Assembly (NCBI GenBank): GCA_964395915.1
Contig: CAYNDB010000067.1
Coordinates: 1-14,107, forward strand
DNA: 14,107 bases
Origin: CAYNDB01 sp964395915
Lineage (GTDB): Bacteria > Nitrospinota_A > UBA7883 > JAJRTC01
Direction: 5' to 3'
Positions within the stretch are counted from its first letter, which is position 1, and each line of letters starts with the position of its first letter. Under the pieces are notes generated by a model, which was not told the origin of the DNA, did no database searches, and worked only from the letters and a program-made list of their open reading frames with translations. The position numbers were made by a program, and so were the translations under genes. Shown one piece after another: positions 1 through 6,802 of the stretch.

Positions 1-1
1 A

Positions 2-541
2 TCTATTTACCAAGACTTTGACCTTACCCTAACAACTCTAAAACGTTTAAAAAAAAGTGTTGAGGATAAAAATGAAGATCATATTTTACACATAAGTTAT
101 TGGACAACAGCGCTGATAAGTTATACGCGGTCTTTTGCAAAAGGCAAACGACTTGGATTGTCTGAAAAAATATTTGAGAATTTAGATGGAGCTATTGATT
201 GCCATCGTTATTATAAAAATATTAGGGATAAACATATTGCACATTCAGTGAACCCCTTTGAAGAGGTTTACGTTGCGATTCTTTTATCAAATTCTAAAAA
301 AGAGATAATTGGAACTGTAGAGTTTTCCAAAAAATTGATTCATGCTGACCTGAAAGCGATAGAGACCTTTATAAGGTTGGTAGTATTAATAAAAAATAAA
401 GCTGTAGAGCTCTTAGAGGAAAAGAAGAAACAGTTTTTAGAGAAAGCCAAAAGCCTACCCATAGAAGAATTACATGCAAAGGCTTGCTTAAAGACTGTTA
501 TTGGTGGTCCAGAAGATGCAGCTAAACCTAGAAAGGCCTAG
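2..541 (+). CDS. HEPN-like protein, 5'-truncated by the window edge
   Basis: The reading frame is open from the first bases, giving about 179 visible residues; the true start lies outside the window. A TTG at 158 would be an internal start and I do not favour it, because the upstream frame reads as ordinary protein (for example SYWTTALISYTRSFAKGKR). The visible part is mostly helical. It carries R-D-K-H-I-A-H (R75 to H81 of the visible part), which fits the RX4-6H motif of HEPN nucleases and toxins, including the AbiU2-like group. The C-terminus is a Lys/Glu-rich helix likely to form a coiled coil. Base composition is far more AT-rich than in the genes that follow (about 30% GC in the first 60 bases against about 60% at 961-1020), and codons are A/T-ending, suggesting transfer. 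The HEPN assignment rests on the motif and helical context only. Whether it is a defence protein or a toxin is inference. Confidence 0.6.
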   Translation, partial: SIYQDFDLTLTTLKRLKKSVEDKNEDHILHISYWTTALISYTRSFAKGKRLGLSEKIFENLDGAIDCHRYYKNIRDKHIAHSVNPFEEVYVAILLSNSKKEIIGTVEFSKKLIHADLKAIETFIRLVVLIKNKAVELLEEKKKQFLEKAKSLPIEELHAKACLKTVIGGPEDAAKPRKA

Positions 542-546
542 GTTTA
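523..546. repeat. Perfect inverted repeat over the stop codon of the HEPN-like gene
   Basis: TAAACCTAG (523-531) and CTAGGTTTA (538-546) form a 9-bp perfect stem around a 6-base loop. The right arm contains the TAG stop at 539-541. No T-run follows, so it is not a classic intrinsic terminator. It could be a weak 3' hairpin stabilising or ending the mRNA, or a trace of an insertion boundary, because base composition changes here. Confidence 0.55.
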
Positions 547-569
547 AAGTACCTAATGACTAAATATTT

Positions 570-1265
570 ATGACTGACAACCACATAGTCCAACTCGATA
601 ACGTAAGCAGAACCTACGAGCAGGGCGGAGAGATTATTCACGCTGTGGATAGTGTATCGCTCTCCATAGAAAAGGGGGACTTCGCCACGTTGTGCGGCCC
701 TTCAGGCTCTGGTAAGACGACAATGCTAAACCTGATCGGAGCTCTGGATAAGCCGACATCCGGAGCTGTCACCATAGAAAATAAAAACCTTGGGGCGATG
801 GATCGCTCCGCTCTTTCACGGTTGCGGCGGGACAGGATCGGGTTTGTGTTCCAGGCGTACAACCTGATACCGACGTTAACGGCGTATGAGAACGCGGAAT
901 TTACAATGGCGTTGCAGGACAGGCCGAAAGATGAACGGCATGAGCGGGTTATGACCTTGTTAAAAGATGTGGGGCTTGAAGGGCTTGAGGACAGGCGGCC
1001 GGATGAGCTTTCCGGCGGGCAGCAGCAGAGGGTCGCCATAGCCCGGGCCATCGCTCCGGAGCCTGCCATCGTGCTGGCGGATGAGCCGACCGCTAATGTA
1101 GACTCGGCGACAGCGGAATCGTTGCTGGATATTATGCAGAGCCTCAACCGTGACAAGGGAGCCACGTTCCTTTTTTCCACTCATGACAAAATGGTTATAG
1201 ACAGGGCGCGCAGAGTAATAACCATGCATGACGGAAAAGTTGTGGCGGATGACGTTCGCAGGTGA
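570..1265 (+). CDS. ABC transporter ATP-binding protein, LolD/MacB-type
   Basis: This 231-residue nucleotide-binding subunit has all ABC motifs in order: Walker A GPSGSGKTT (43-51), Q-loop Q95, signature LSGGQQQRVAIARA (147-160), Walker B IVLADEP (167-173) with E172, and H-loop H205 in FSTHD. Length and motif spelling match the LolD/MacB/FtsE-like family, whose members power permeases that move lipoproteins or substrates out of the inner membrane rather than import solutes. ATG 570 is forced, since an in-frame stop sits at 561-563; no Shine-Dalgarno precedes it. No permease gene is visible on either side. The next gene, a beta-barrel, begins 3 bases after the stop and is likely co-transcribed. 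Upstream lies the AT-rich HEPN-like gene, where a permease might be expected. Family assignment is firm; the substrate is unknown. Confidence 0.95.
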   Translation: MTDNHIVQLDNVSRTYEQGGEIIHAVDSVSLSIEKGDFATLCGPSGSGKTTMLNLIGALDKPTSGAVTIENKNLGAMDRSALSRLRRDRIGFVFQAYNLIPTLTAYENAEFTMALQDRPKDERHERVMTLLKDVGLEGLEDRRPDELSGGQQQRVAIARAIAPEPAIVLADEPTANVDSATAESLLDIMQSLNRDKGATFLFSTHDKMVIDRARRVITMHDGKVVADDVRR

Positions 1266-1268
1266 TTT

Positions 1269-2504
1269 ATGGAAGTGAAACAAACCCGTTTGTTTGCGAC
1301 TTTGATATTTATAGCCGTCGGCGTTTTTTTCCCCAATCCTGCGAGCGCGTTTTATACGTACAGGCAGGGGGAAAACGGATTTGAAGCTAGTGGGTTTATT
1401 CGGGCGATCGGATGGTATCAAATAAATCCGGACATTGAAGGTTTCTATTCGCATGATGTCGACTTTAGCGGTGGGGCCATCGCGCGTCTTTTGCTGGATG
1501 GTTGGGCGGGTCAACATATATCCTTTTCGTTTAACGCGCTACAGATGTATCAGGCGACAAGCTACAAACTGGGTGACTTTGGCGGGCAAAGCGATGTGAA
1601 CAGGAGCCCGGCTTTGGAAAGCCGTCAGATAAACAGTGACAAAACCGAGGCGCGTATCGTGGCGGATTGGGCTAACGTCCGTTTTTCATGGGATATGTTC
1701 GACCTGACGATAGGCCGCCAGCCAATCAACCTTGCGACAAGTTATTTTTTCACCCCAAACGATTTTTTCGCTCCATTTTCCGCCCAGACATATTACAGGG
1801 TATACAAATCCGGGGTGGACGCCGTCAGGCTGGAGACAAGGCTTGGTGACCTGACGCAGCTTACGGTAGTCGGAGTATTAGGTTATGCGCCCGATCCAAA
1901 CGCCCCGTCCGGGTGGAGTGATCGTTTCGACCGGGACCAGTCATCATCCATTGCGAGGCTGACAACCAGCCGTTTTGGTTACGAATTGGGATTGATAGGC
2001 GGACGGGCTTATGGCTACCGGGTATTGGGGGGATCATTTAGTGGGGAGCTTGTCAAAACTGTTTCCTTGCGTGTTGAAGGCCACTACTCATTCCCGAAAT
2101 ACGATAATGAGGAATACGTACCGGAAATATCTGTTGAGCTTGAAAAAAAGGCGCTAGCCGACCTCTCATTATGGGCGACCTATTTTTATCACGGCTCCGG
2201 CGCGGATAATCCGCTCAAATACGACCGCATACGTTCCGGGCAATATCTTGGGAGAGATTATGCGGCGCTGGGTGTCGGCTACCAGTCGTCGCCATTGTTA
2301 TATTGGGAAATTTTATCCATGATTAACCTGTCAGATCAATCATATCTGGTAACATACAACTTTACTTATTCTGTAAGTGATGAGACCGAATTTTCGGGAG
2401 GGATGTTTATTCCTGCCGGGAAAACATATGAAAATCCTCCCGCCTACAGCGAGTTTGGGGTATATCCGACTTCCATTTATTTTGAGGTGCGATCCTATTT
2501 TTAA
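1269..2504 (+). CDS. Outer-membrane beta-barrel protein
   Basis: The 411-residue product starts with a signal peptide (charged MEVKQTR, hydrophobic core 8-21, cleavage after A27 in PASA). The mature part alternates polar and hydrophobic residues, is rich in Tyr, Phe, Gly and Ser, and ends in VRSYF with the terminal Phe typical of proteins recognised by the BAM machinery. No Cys or lipobox is present. Strands can be read throughout, for example around residues 135-160 and 270-300. It resembles DUF1302- or porin-like barrels, but I cannot name a family. It follows the ABC ATPase by 3 bases, with an AGGTGA overlapping the end of that gene as a possible ribosome site, so the two may form one envelope transport unit with an inner-membrane permease encoded elsewhere. 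The substrate is unknown. Confidence 0.8.
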   Translation: MEVKQTRLFATLIFIAVGVFFPNPASAFYTYRQGENGFEASGFIRAIGWYQINPDIEGFYSHDVDFSGGAIARLLLDGWAGQHISFSFNALQMYQATSYKLGDFGGQSDVNRSPALESRQINSDKTEARIVADWANVRFSWDMFDLTIGRQPINLATSYFFTPNDFFAPFSAQTYYRVYKSGVDAVRLETRLGDLTQLTVVGVLGYAPDPNAPSGWSDRFDRDQSSSIARLTTSRFGYELGLIGGRAYGYRVLGGSFSGELVKTVSLRVEGHYSFPKYDNEEYVPEISVELEKKALADLSLWATYFYHGSGADNPLKYDRIRSGQYLGRDYAALGVGYQSSPLLYWEILSMINLSDQSYLVTYNFTYSVSDETEFSGGMFIPAGKTYENPPAYSEFGVYPTSIYFEVRSYF

Positions 2505-2567
2505 TCTTGAGACAAGGCTGTGAAAATCGCCTGTTTGTCCAGATTCTCAGCTGATCCCCAAAGTCGA

Positions 2568-2597
2568 TTGGATGTGTCCTTCGTAAAAACGTATAAT
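2568..2597 (+). promoter_or_regulatory. Sigma-70-type promoter placing the ruvB start at or beside +1
   Basis: A perfect -10 box TATAAT (2592-2597) lies 18 bases after TTGGAT (2568-2573, 4 of 6 matches to TTGACA). Only 7 bases separate the -10 box from the ATG of ruvB, so the predicted transcript would start within about a base of the start codon and be leaderless. No LexA-like site is visible here. Confidence 0.55.
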
Positions 2598-2604
2598 AGC
2601 CCTC

Positions 2605-3639
2605 ATGGAAGATGAAAGGGTTACTGACCCGGAGCCGGAATCGCCGGAGGAGATAAAACAGGAAACCAGTCTGCGCCCTGGTTTTATGGGTGACTACATT
2701 GGTCAAAAAGCGCTGAAAGAGAACCTTGCGATATCGATCACAGCCGCAAAAAACAGGGGTGGCGCGCTGGACCACAGCCTTTTCTACGGGCCTCCGGGTC
2801 TTGGTAAAACCACAATGGCCAATATCATTGCAAACGAACTTGGCTCCGATGTATTGACTACTTCCGGCCCTGCGCTGCAGAAAGCGGGTGATCTGGCGGC
2901 GATTTTAACCAATCTTCAGCCGAAGGACGTGCTTTTCATCGACGAGATACACAGGCTAAACCCGGCGGTTGAAGAGATACTCTATCCTGCGATGGAGGAT
3001 TACAGGATAGACATAATTATCGGGCAGGGTCCGGCGGCGCGGTCGATAAACCTGAGCCTGCCGCCTTTTACGCTGGTTGGCGCCACTACAAGGGCCGGGC
3101 TTATAACATCCCCCTTGCGAGACAGGTTCGGTATAATTCACAGGCTGGAGTATTACAATACCGAAGAGCTTGTAGCGATCATCAAACGGTCCGCTGTTAT
3201 TCTTGATATAGAAATAGATAACAAGGGAGCTTTGGAGATGGCGTCGAGGAGCAGGGGGACGCCGCGAATCGCTAACCGTCTGTTGCGCCGTGTGAGGGAT
3301 TATGCGGAAGTGAAGGCGGATGGAGTGATATCAAAAGATGTGGCTGACGCCGCCCTTGAAATGATGGAAGTCGACCATAAGGGGCTTGATAAAATGGACA
3401 GGAAGCTGATGTTGATGATAATGAATAATTTCAGCGGAGGCCCGGTTGGCCTGGAGTCTATCGCCGCCGCTATTTCCGAGGATCGAGACACAATAGAAGA
3501 TGTGTTCGAGCCGTATCTGATACAGGAAGGGTTTATTCAGCGCACACCGAGGGGTAGGATCGCTACACCGTCTGCATACAGACACTTCGGTGTGGAGCAA
3601 AAAGACGCCAAGGGGCCGCTGGGGCTTCCGTTTTCATGA
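2605..3639 (+). CDS. ruvB: Holliday junction branch migration ATPase RuvB
   Basis: RuvB is the AAA+ motor that, with RuvA, drives branch migration of Holliday junctions in recombinational repair. The 344-residue protein is of family length and carries Walker A GPPGLGKTT (62-70), Walker B VLFIDEIHR (109-117), a sensor 1/arginine-finger region around GATTRAG and SPLRDRFG, sensor 2 in RGTPRIANRLLRRVRD, and the C-terminal winged-helix part with EPYLIQEGFIQRTPRGR. ATG 2605 is forced: an in-frame stop at 2584-2586 is followed by no other start codon. There is no Shine-Dalgarno. ruvA and ruvC are not adjacent, so ruvB stands apart from the common ruvABC arrangement. Its stop overlaps the start of the next gene (ATGA), suggesting that the exported protein downstream is translated from the same message. 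Confidence 0.98.
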   Translation: MEDERVTDPEPESPEEIKQETSLRPGFMGDYIGQKALKENLAISITAAKNRGGALDHSLFYGPPGLGKTTMANIIANELGSDVLTTSGPALQKAGDLAAILTNLQPKDVLFIDEIHRLNPAVEEILYPAMEDYRIDIIIGQGPAARSINLSLPPFTLVGATTRAGLITSPLRDRFGIIHRLEYYNTEELVAIIKRSAVILDIEIDNKGALEMASRSRGTPRIANRLLRRVRDYAEVKADGVISKDVADAALEMMEVDHKGLDKMDRKLMLMIMNNFSGGPVGLESIAAAISEDRDTIEDVFEPYLIQEGFIQRTPRGRIATPSAYRHFGVEQKDAKGPLGLPFS

Positions 3640-4445
3640 TGTTATTTGCAATGGGAATGAGTGATCTTAATTCGTTCAGGAAGATAGTGTTCAGGATCGC
3701 ATTATTTGCGCTCATCCTCACAATGGTTATCACCGCTCCGGCGCAGGCGACAAAGATAAAAATCACCACCAAGATAAAGGGGGCTTTCCTCACCACCGTC
3801 GCCGGTAGCTCTACTTCTCAACCGCCGTACATACAAGTGATTAGGTCCAGGGAGGGGCTTGACTATTTGCTTGGAAGGTTTAAAAAGCACAAAAGCCGTG
3901 TGACGCGCAACCGGCTAAAAAAGCTTGAGCGAAAACTGTCTAAAGTAAATTTTGAAAAATATATGGTAGTAGGCGTTTTCTCTAAGCCGATGGATAACTT
4001 TAAAATGAAAATCAGTAACGCCACTATAGACACCGATGAGAAAATGATTGAGCTCAAAGTAACCTATCAGCACAAGATCAGGACCTACCAGATACCGCCA
4101 AAAAAATCGATCCACTACCTTATTGCGGTAATAGAAAAGAGCGACTACCCTGTTATCCTGCAAGCTACCCAGCTTGTGGCGTCTAAAAAGAAGAACGCCC
4201 CGCCAGAGAAAGTCGTCACTGTTACAGGAAGGCTAATGCCGTTGAGCGGAGCCAATCTTCAGCTTGTGCCGGTGGTTATAAGGAGAGGAAAAAAGAATAG
4301 CTACTATATCAGAGGCGCCCAGACTGAAACGCTGGAAAAACATGTAGGAAAGGTCATTACCTTGCAAGGGACCGTTTCTCACGAGCGTAACAGCCCGTAT
4401 GAATGGGATTTTACAGTGAACAAGGTTGTGAAAATATTTAACTAA
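3636..4445 (+). CDS. Exported protein with a PrcB-like domain and a C-terminal beta domain
   Basis: The N-terminus has a basic stretch, a hydrophobic segment (about 17-33) and a signal-peptidase site after A38 (APAQA), so the protein is probably periplasmic. Residues about 100-180 (FEKYMVVGVFSKPMDNFKMK onward, then a second pair of strands ending SDYPVILQATQ) resemble the PrcB C-terminal domain found in some protease-complex subunits. Residues about 190-269 form a separate beta-rich segment (VVTVTGRLMPLSG to VNKVVKIFN) that could be an OB-like fold. The first ATG overlaps the ruvB stop; in-frame ATGs at 3651 and 3657 are also possible, and the latter would give a more normal signal-peptide n-region. 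The gene ends 11 bases from the convergent DUF3343 gene. The domain call is by pattern only; the function is unknown. Confidence 0.65.
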   Translation: MMLFAMGMSDLNSFRKIVFRIALFALILTMVITAPAQATKIKITTKIKGAFLTTVAGSSTSQPPYIQVIRSREGLDYLLGRFKKHKSRVTRNRLKKLERKLSKVNFEKYMVVGVFSKPMDNFKMKISNATIDTDEKMIELKVTYQHKIRTYQIPPKKSIHYLIAVIEKSDYPVILQATQLVASKKKNAPPEKVVTVTGRLMPLSGANLQLVPVVIRRGKKNSYYIRGAQTETLEKHVGKVITLQGTVSHERNSPYEWDFTVNKVVKIFN

Positions 4446-4456
4446 CGTCTGTTTCC

Positions 4457-4708
4457 TTATTTGGCTTCCGCCCATTCTCCATTTTCGTCCTGACGGAAAA
4501 AGTGTGTAAGCCCCAGCGACATTTCTTTTACTACACGCTTGATATCAGAAAGCTTTTCTTCAGGAAATGTTATTGCAAGCTGGCAGCTTGCGCTTATATG
4601 CCTGGGTTTGACGGTGGAGCGGACTTTGATCCGCGCTTTTTTAAACGCTTTCTCCGCGCGTAAAGTTTCATGCGTGGAAACAAACACAGCGATCAGTTTT
4701 CCTCTCAT
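4457..4708 (-). CDS. DUF3343 / Se-S carrier-like small protein
   Basis: This 83-residue protein matches the small DUF3343 family (Pfam 'Se_S_carrier'-like): an N-terminal beta strand (KLIAVFVSTHETLRAEKAFK), a helix, then IKVRSTVKPRHISASCQLAI with a single conserved-type Cys at position 42, and a C-terminal helix. Proteins of this family are proposed to pass sulfur or selenium from a cysteine desulfurase-like enzyme, with the Cys as carrier. The gene lies directly downstream of such an enzyme. In the sequence as given the two are split by 100 Ns, but the flanks are a 55-base duplicate. After merging, the upstream stop and this ATG share ATGA, so translation is probably coupled. The carrier role is inferred from family and context. 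Confidence 0.8.
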   Translation of the reverse strand: MRGKLIAVFVSTHETLRAEKAFKKARIKVRSTVKPRHISASCQLAITFPEEKLSDIKRVVKEMSLGLTHFFRQDENGEWAEAK

Positions 4709-4758
4709 CGGCGTTTTACAATATCGGCCATGATTTTCAGAAAACGTTTGACCTCCGA
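4704..4758. repeat. Left copy of a 55-base duplicate flanking the N gap (assembly artefact)
   Basis: Bases 4704-4758 are identical to 4859-4913. The left copy ends exactly at the first N and the right copy begins exactly after the last N, which is what two contig ends sharing a k-mer-length overlap look like. It should be collapsed and not treated as a biological repeat. Confidence 0.93.
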
Positions 4759-4858
4759 NNNNNNNNNNNNNNNNNNNNNNNNNNNNNNNNNNNNNNNNNN
4801 NNNNNNNNNNNNNNNNNNNNNNNNNNNNNNNNNNNNNNNNNNNNNNNNNNNNNNNNNN
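4759..4858. other. Assembly gap of 100 Ns
   Basis: Exactly 100 undetermined bases, a conventional placeholder size. The identical 55-base flanks imply that the real gap is negative: the two contigs overlap and no sequence is missing. Removing 155 bases (one copy plus the Ns) restores a continuous minus-strand operon. Any open frame that crosses the Ns is meaningless. Confidence 0.95.
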
Positions 4859-4913
4859 CTCATCGGCGTTTTACAATATCGGCCATGATTTTCAGAAAAC
4901 GTTTGACCTCCGA
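4859..4913. repeat. Right copy of the 55-base duplicate flanking the N gap
   Basis: This copy is identical to 4704-4758 and contains the C-terminal codons and stop of the desulfurase-like gene plus the first bases of what, after merging, is the overlapping DUF3343 start (ATGA on the minus strand). Confidence 0.93.
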
Positions 4914-5990
4914 CATTTTCGTCAACGCTCCAGGACTTACCCGAACAGCCCCGTCAGGAAATGTCCCTATAAATTTATGCGCGGCGGGGGAGCAATGCAA
5001 ACCTACACGGCAAGCCACACCTCTTCTGTCAAGGATATCACCGACTTCGGCTGGATCCATTCCATTTACGTTGAACAATACAAGGCTTGCTTTTTCATTG
5101 GCGTCAAACGGTGGATAAACGGTTATTCCGGGGTCGTTGAGAAACCTTTCAAGTATCAACCCGTTCATTGCGACCTCATGCTCCCGCACCGCTTCCACTG
5201 TTTTTTTTAACAGGTAATCGACTCCCGCCTTAAGACCGGCTATTCCGGGAGTGTTCATTGTCCCCGCTTCGAACCTGTCTGGCCAATACTCCGGCATATA
5301 CAGATTGTCAGAGTCGGAGCCTGTTCCACCCTCGATCCATGTATCCGGCTCCACCTCTTTTGCGAACCACACAAACCCTACACCCTGCGGCCCCAACAAA
5401 CCTTTATGTCCGGTACAGGCTACGATATCCGCATTTGACGCGTCAAAAGGAATTGACCCTGCGGTCTGCGCCGCGTCTACAAGGAGGAGCGCGCCTTGCT
5501 TTCCGCATGCTTTGCCAAGCGCCTTAATATTCGCAAACGAGGCGGTGACGTTGCTTGCTCCGGTGGTCACAAGCATTTTCACTTTTGGGACCAGTTTACT
5601 GTCCGGTAGTCCATTTTTACACAGAGGCGCATGACGCCATCTGACCCCTTTTTTCTTTAACTTGTTAAGGGGGCGGATGACTGCGTTGTGCTCCACGCCA
5701 GAGACCGCCACTTCGTCACCTTTTTTTAAGATTCCTTTAAGCGCGATGTTGATGCCTTCTGTAGCGTTACGTGTGAAAATTATTCTTTCCGGGTTTGGCA
5801 GGTTTAAAAGCTGCGCGATAGCCATTCTCGTGTCGAAAATAATGCGTGACAATGATATTGACTGTCGGTATCCCCCACGACCAGGGTTACCTCCAATCGT
5901 ATCGATGGCGCGCATGACCGCTTTAGCGACTGACTTTGGCTTGGGAAACGACGATGCGGCGTTATCCAGATATATCGGGTTTTTCATCAT
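4860..5990 (-). CDS. Cysteine desulfurase-like PLP enzyme (class V aminotransferase fold)
   Basis: This 376-residue fold-type I PLP enzyme resembles the NifS/CsdA group and most closely the 'cysteine desulfurase family protein' of the EF2568 type (TIGR01977). Visible features are the N-terminal YLDNAASSFPKP (7-18), the cofactor-stacking H101 in GVEHNAV, D172 and Q175 in LVDAAQTAG, the PLP-binding Lys196 in CTGHKGLLGPQG, and the catalytic-loop Cys333 in VGLHCSPAAHK. Such enzymes remove sulfur (or selenium) from cysteine (or selenocysteine) as a protein persulfide or selenide. Two consecutive ATGs occur at the start; AGGA lies 5-8 bases upstream. The downstream partner is the DUF3343 protein, the expected acceptor. 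The EF2568 type has been tied by comparative genomics to selenium-dependent molybdenum hydroxylases, but no such hydroxylase gene is in this window. Confidence 0.92.
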   Translation of the reverse strand: MMKNPIYLDNAASSFPKPKSVAKAVMRAIDTIGGNPGRGGYRQSISLSRIIFDTRMAIAQLLNLPNPERIIFTRNATEGINIALKGILKKGDEVAVSGVEHNAVIRPLNKLKKKGVRWRHAPLCKNGLPDSKLVPKVKMLVTTGASNVTASFANIKALGKACGKQGALLLVDAAQTAGSIPFDASNADIVACTGHKGLLGPQGVGFVWFAKEVEPDTWIEGGTGSDSDNLYMPEYWPDRFEAGTMNTPGIAGLKAGVDYLLKKTVEAVREHEVAMNGLILERFLNDPGITVYPPFDANEKASLVLFNVNGMDPAEVGDILDRRGVACRVGLHCSPAAHKFIGTFPDGAVRVSPGALTKMSEVKRFLKIMADIVKRR

Positions 5991-6008
5991 TGATCCTGTT
6001 TGTGAATC

Positions 6009-6036
6009 AGTATCACAAAAAGATCAAAAAACGCAA
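6009..6036 (-). promoter_or_regulatory. Candidate promoter of the desulfurase-DUF3343 operon
   Basis: On the minus strand TTGCGT (6031-6036) is followed after 16 bases by GATACT (6009-6014), preceded by TG one base upstream (extended -10). Transcription would start about 12-15 bases before the ATG. The surrounding DNA is AT-rich, so chance matches are possible. Confidence 0.4.
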
Positions 6037-6142
6037 TATCGTAATTTTTTAATCTCCGTATAATTTTTGAAGTGAAAGCTGCGTAAAATCAATCCATGTC
6101 GGGAAAAATATGTTTGTAATAGTGAAGGATATGGTTATTTTG

Positions 6143-6151
6143 TGCTAGTAT
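6143..6151 (+). promoter_or_regulatory. Candidate extended -10 element for the tetraheme cytochrome gene
   Basis: TGC followed by TAGTAT (6146-6151) fits an extended -10 box; the -35 region is weak. It would give a leader of roughly 60 bases. The 227-base divergent spacer (5991-6217) shows no other clear signal. Confidence 0.3.
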
Positions 6152-6217
6152 TTCGGTCGGTATTTTAATGAACCTTTAACTTCTTGAAGTCGACCATTTG
6201 TCGGCGGAATTTTTCAT

Positions 6218-6784
6218 ATGATACGATTTTATATTATATTTCTCATTATTATCATAACTGTCTCGTTGCGGATCGATACGGCCGAAGCGCGGTCATTCAA
6301 AATTCTTGGCAACGATACGTGTCTTCAATGTCATAAAGAAATTTACGATTCCTGGAGTAAAAGCGCACACGCCAAAGTTTTCGATCTTTTAAAGCCTGGC
6401 GTCCGGCCAAAAATGAAGATTGAAGCCGGGCTCAAACCTGACATTGACTACAGTAATGACGAGTCGTGTATGAAATGCCACGTGATTGGCTGGGGGAAAG
6501 GAGGATATTCCTTCGAAAACCCTGATGATAAATGGAAAGGGATCGGCTGTGAGGTTTGTCACGGCGCGGCGGAGAAATGGCTGGCTCTTCACGATAAAAA
6601 GGGCCTGAAACGCCGCGACAGAAAACTGAAGCAAAATGGCATGAAGAAACCTTTCAAAGGCAAAACAGTATGCGCGAGGTGCCACTATAGCAACAACACT
6701 CCCTATAATTATAGAAATCCTGAAAGGTCGCGCAACTGGCGGGACCCGGAGCTTGCCAAGACATATCATTTTTTAAAACGATAA
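6218..6784 (+). CDS. Periplasmic tetraheme c-type cytochrome, cytochrome c554-like
   Basis: The 188-residue protein has a signal peptide (MIRFYIIFLIIIITVSLRID, cleavage probably after A24 in TAEA) and four CXXCH heme sites: CLQCH (35-39), CMKCH (84-88), CEVCH (111-115) and CARCH (152-156). The first site with its following EIYDSWSKSAHAK, including H51 as a likely distal ligand, is typical of the cytochrome c554 domain. It should be exported and loaded with heme in the periplasm, where it would carry electrons. No oxidoreductase partner, quinol oxidase or heme-lyase gene is nearby, so its donor and acceptor are unknown. A purine stretch, GGCGGA, lies about 10 bases before the ATG. The next gene starts 18 bases after its stop. 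Confidence 0.88.
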   Translation: MIRFYIIFLIIIITVSLRIDTAEARSFKILGNDTCLQCHKEIYDSWSKSAHAKVFDLLKPGVRPKMKIEAGLKPDIDYSNDESCMKCHVIGWGKGGYSFENPDDKWKGIGCEVCHGAAEKWLALHDKKGLKRRDRKLKQNGMKKPFKGKTVCARCHYSNNTPYNYRNPERSRNWRDPELAKTYHFLKR

Positions 6785-6802
6785 TTTTTTCGCCGCTATG
6801 CC

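Noticed and set aside
158..541. TTG at 158 as the start of the HEPN-like gene
   Set aside because: The frame continues open to the window edge with normal protein-like sequence and there is no ribosome site before 158.
638..1517. Two minus-strand open frames of about 180 codons across the ABC ATPase and barrel genes
   Set aside because: They mirror well-supported plus-strand genes, lack recognisable motifs and have no ribosome sites.
4670..4888. Open frame running through the Ns, with the same C-terminal peptide on both sides
   Set aside because: It exists only because the contig overlap is duplicated and the Ns contain no stops. It disappears when the contigs are merged.
4704..4913. 55-base direct repeat as a biological duplication or recombination site
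   Set aside because: Both copies end exactly at the N run, and the right copy repeats the gene junction. An assembly overlap explains it fully.
6132..6145. Possible sigma-54 promoter (GG ... TGC) before the tetraheme cytochrome gene
   Set aside because: The GG-to-GC spacing is one base short of the strict -24/-12 spacing and the CAC of the -24 box is absent.
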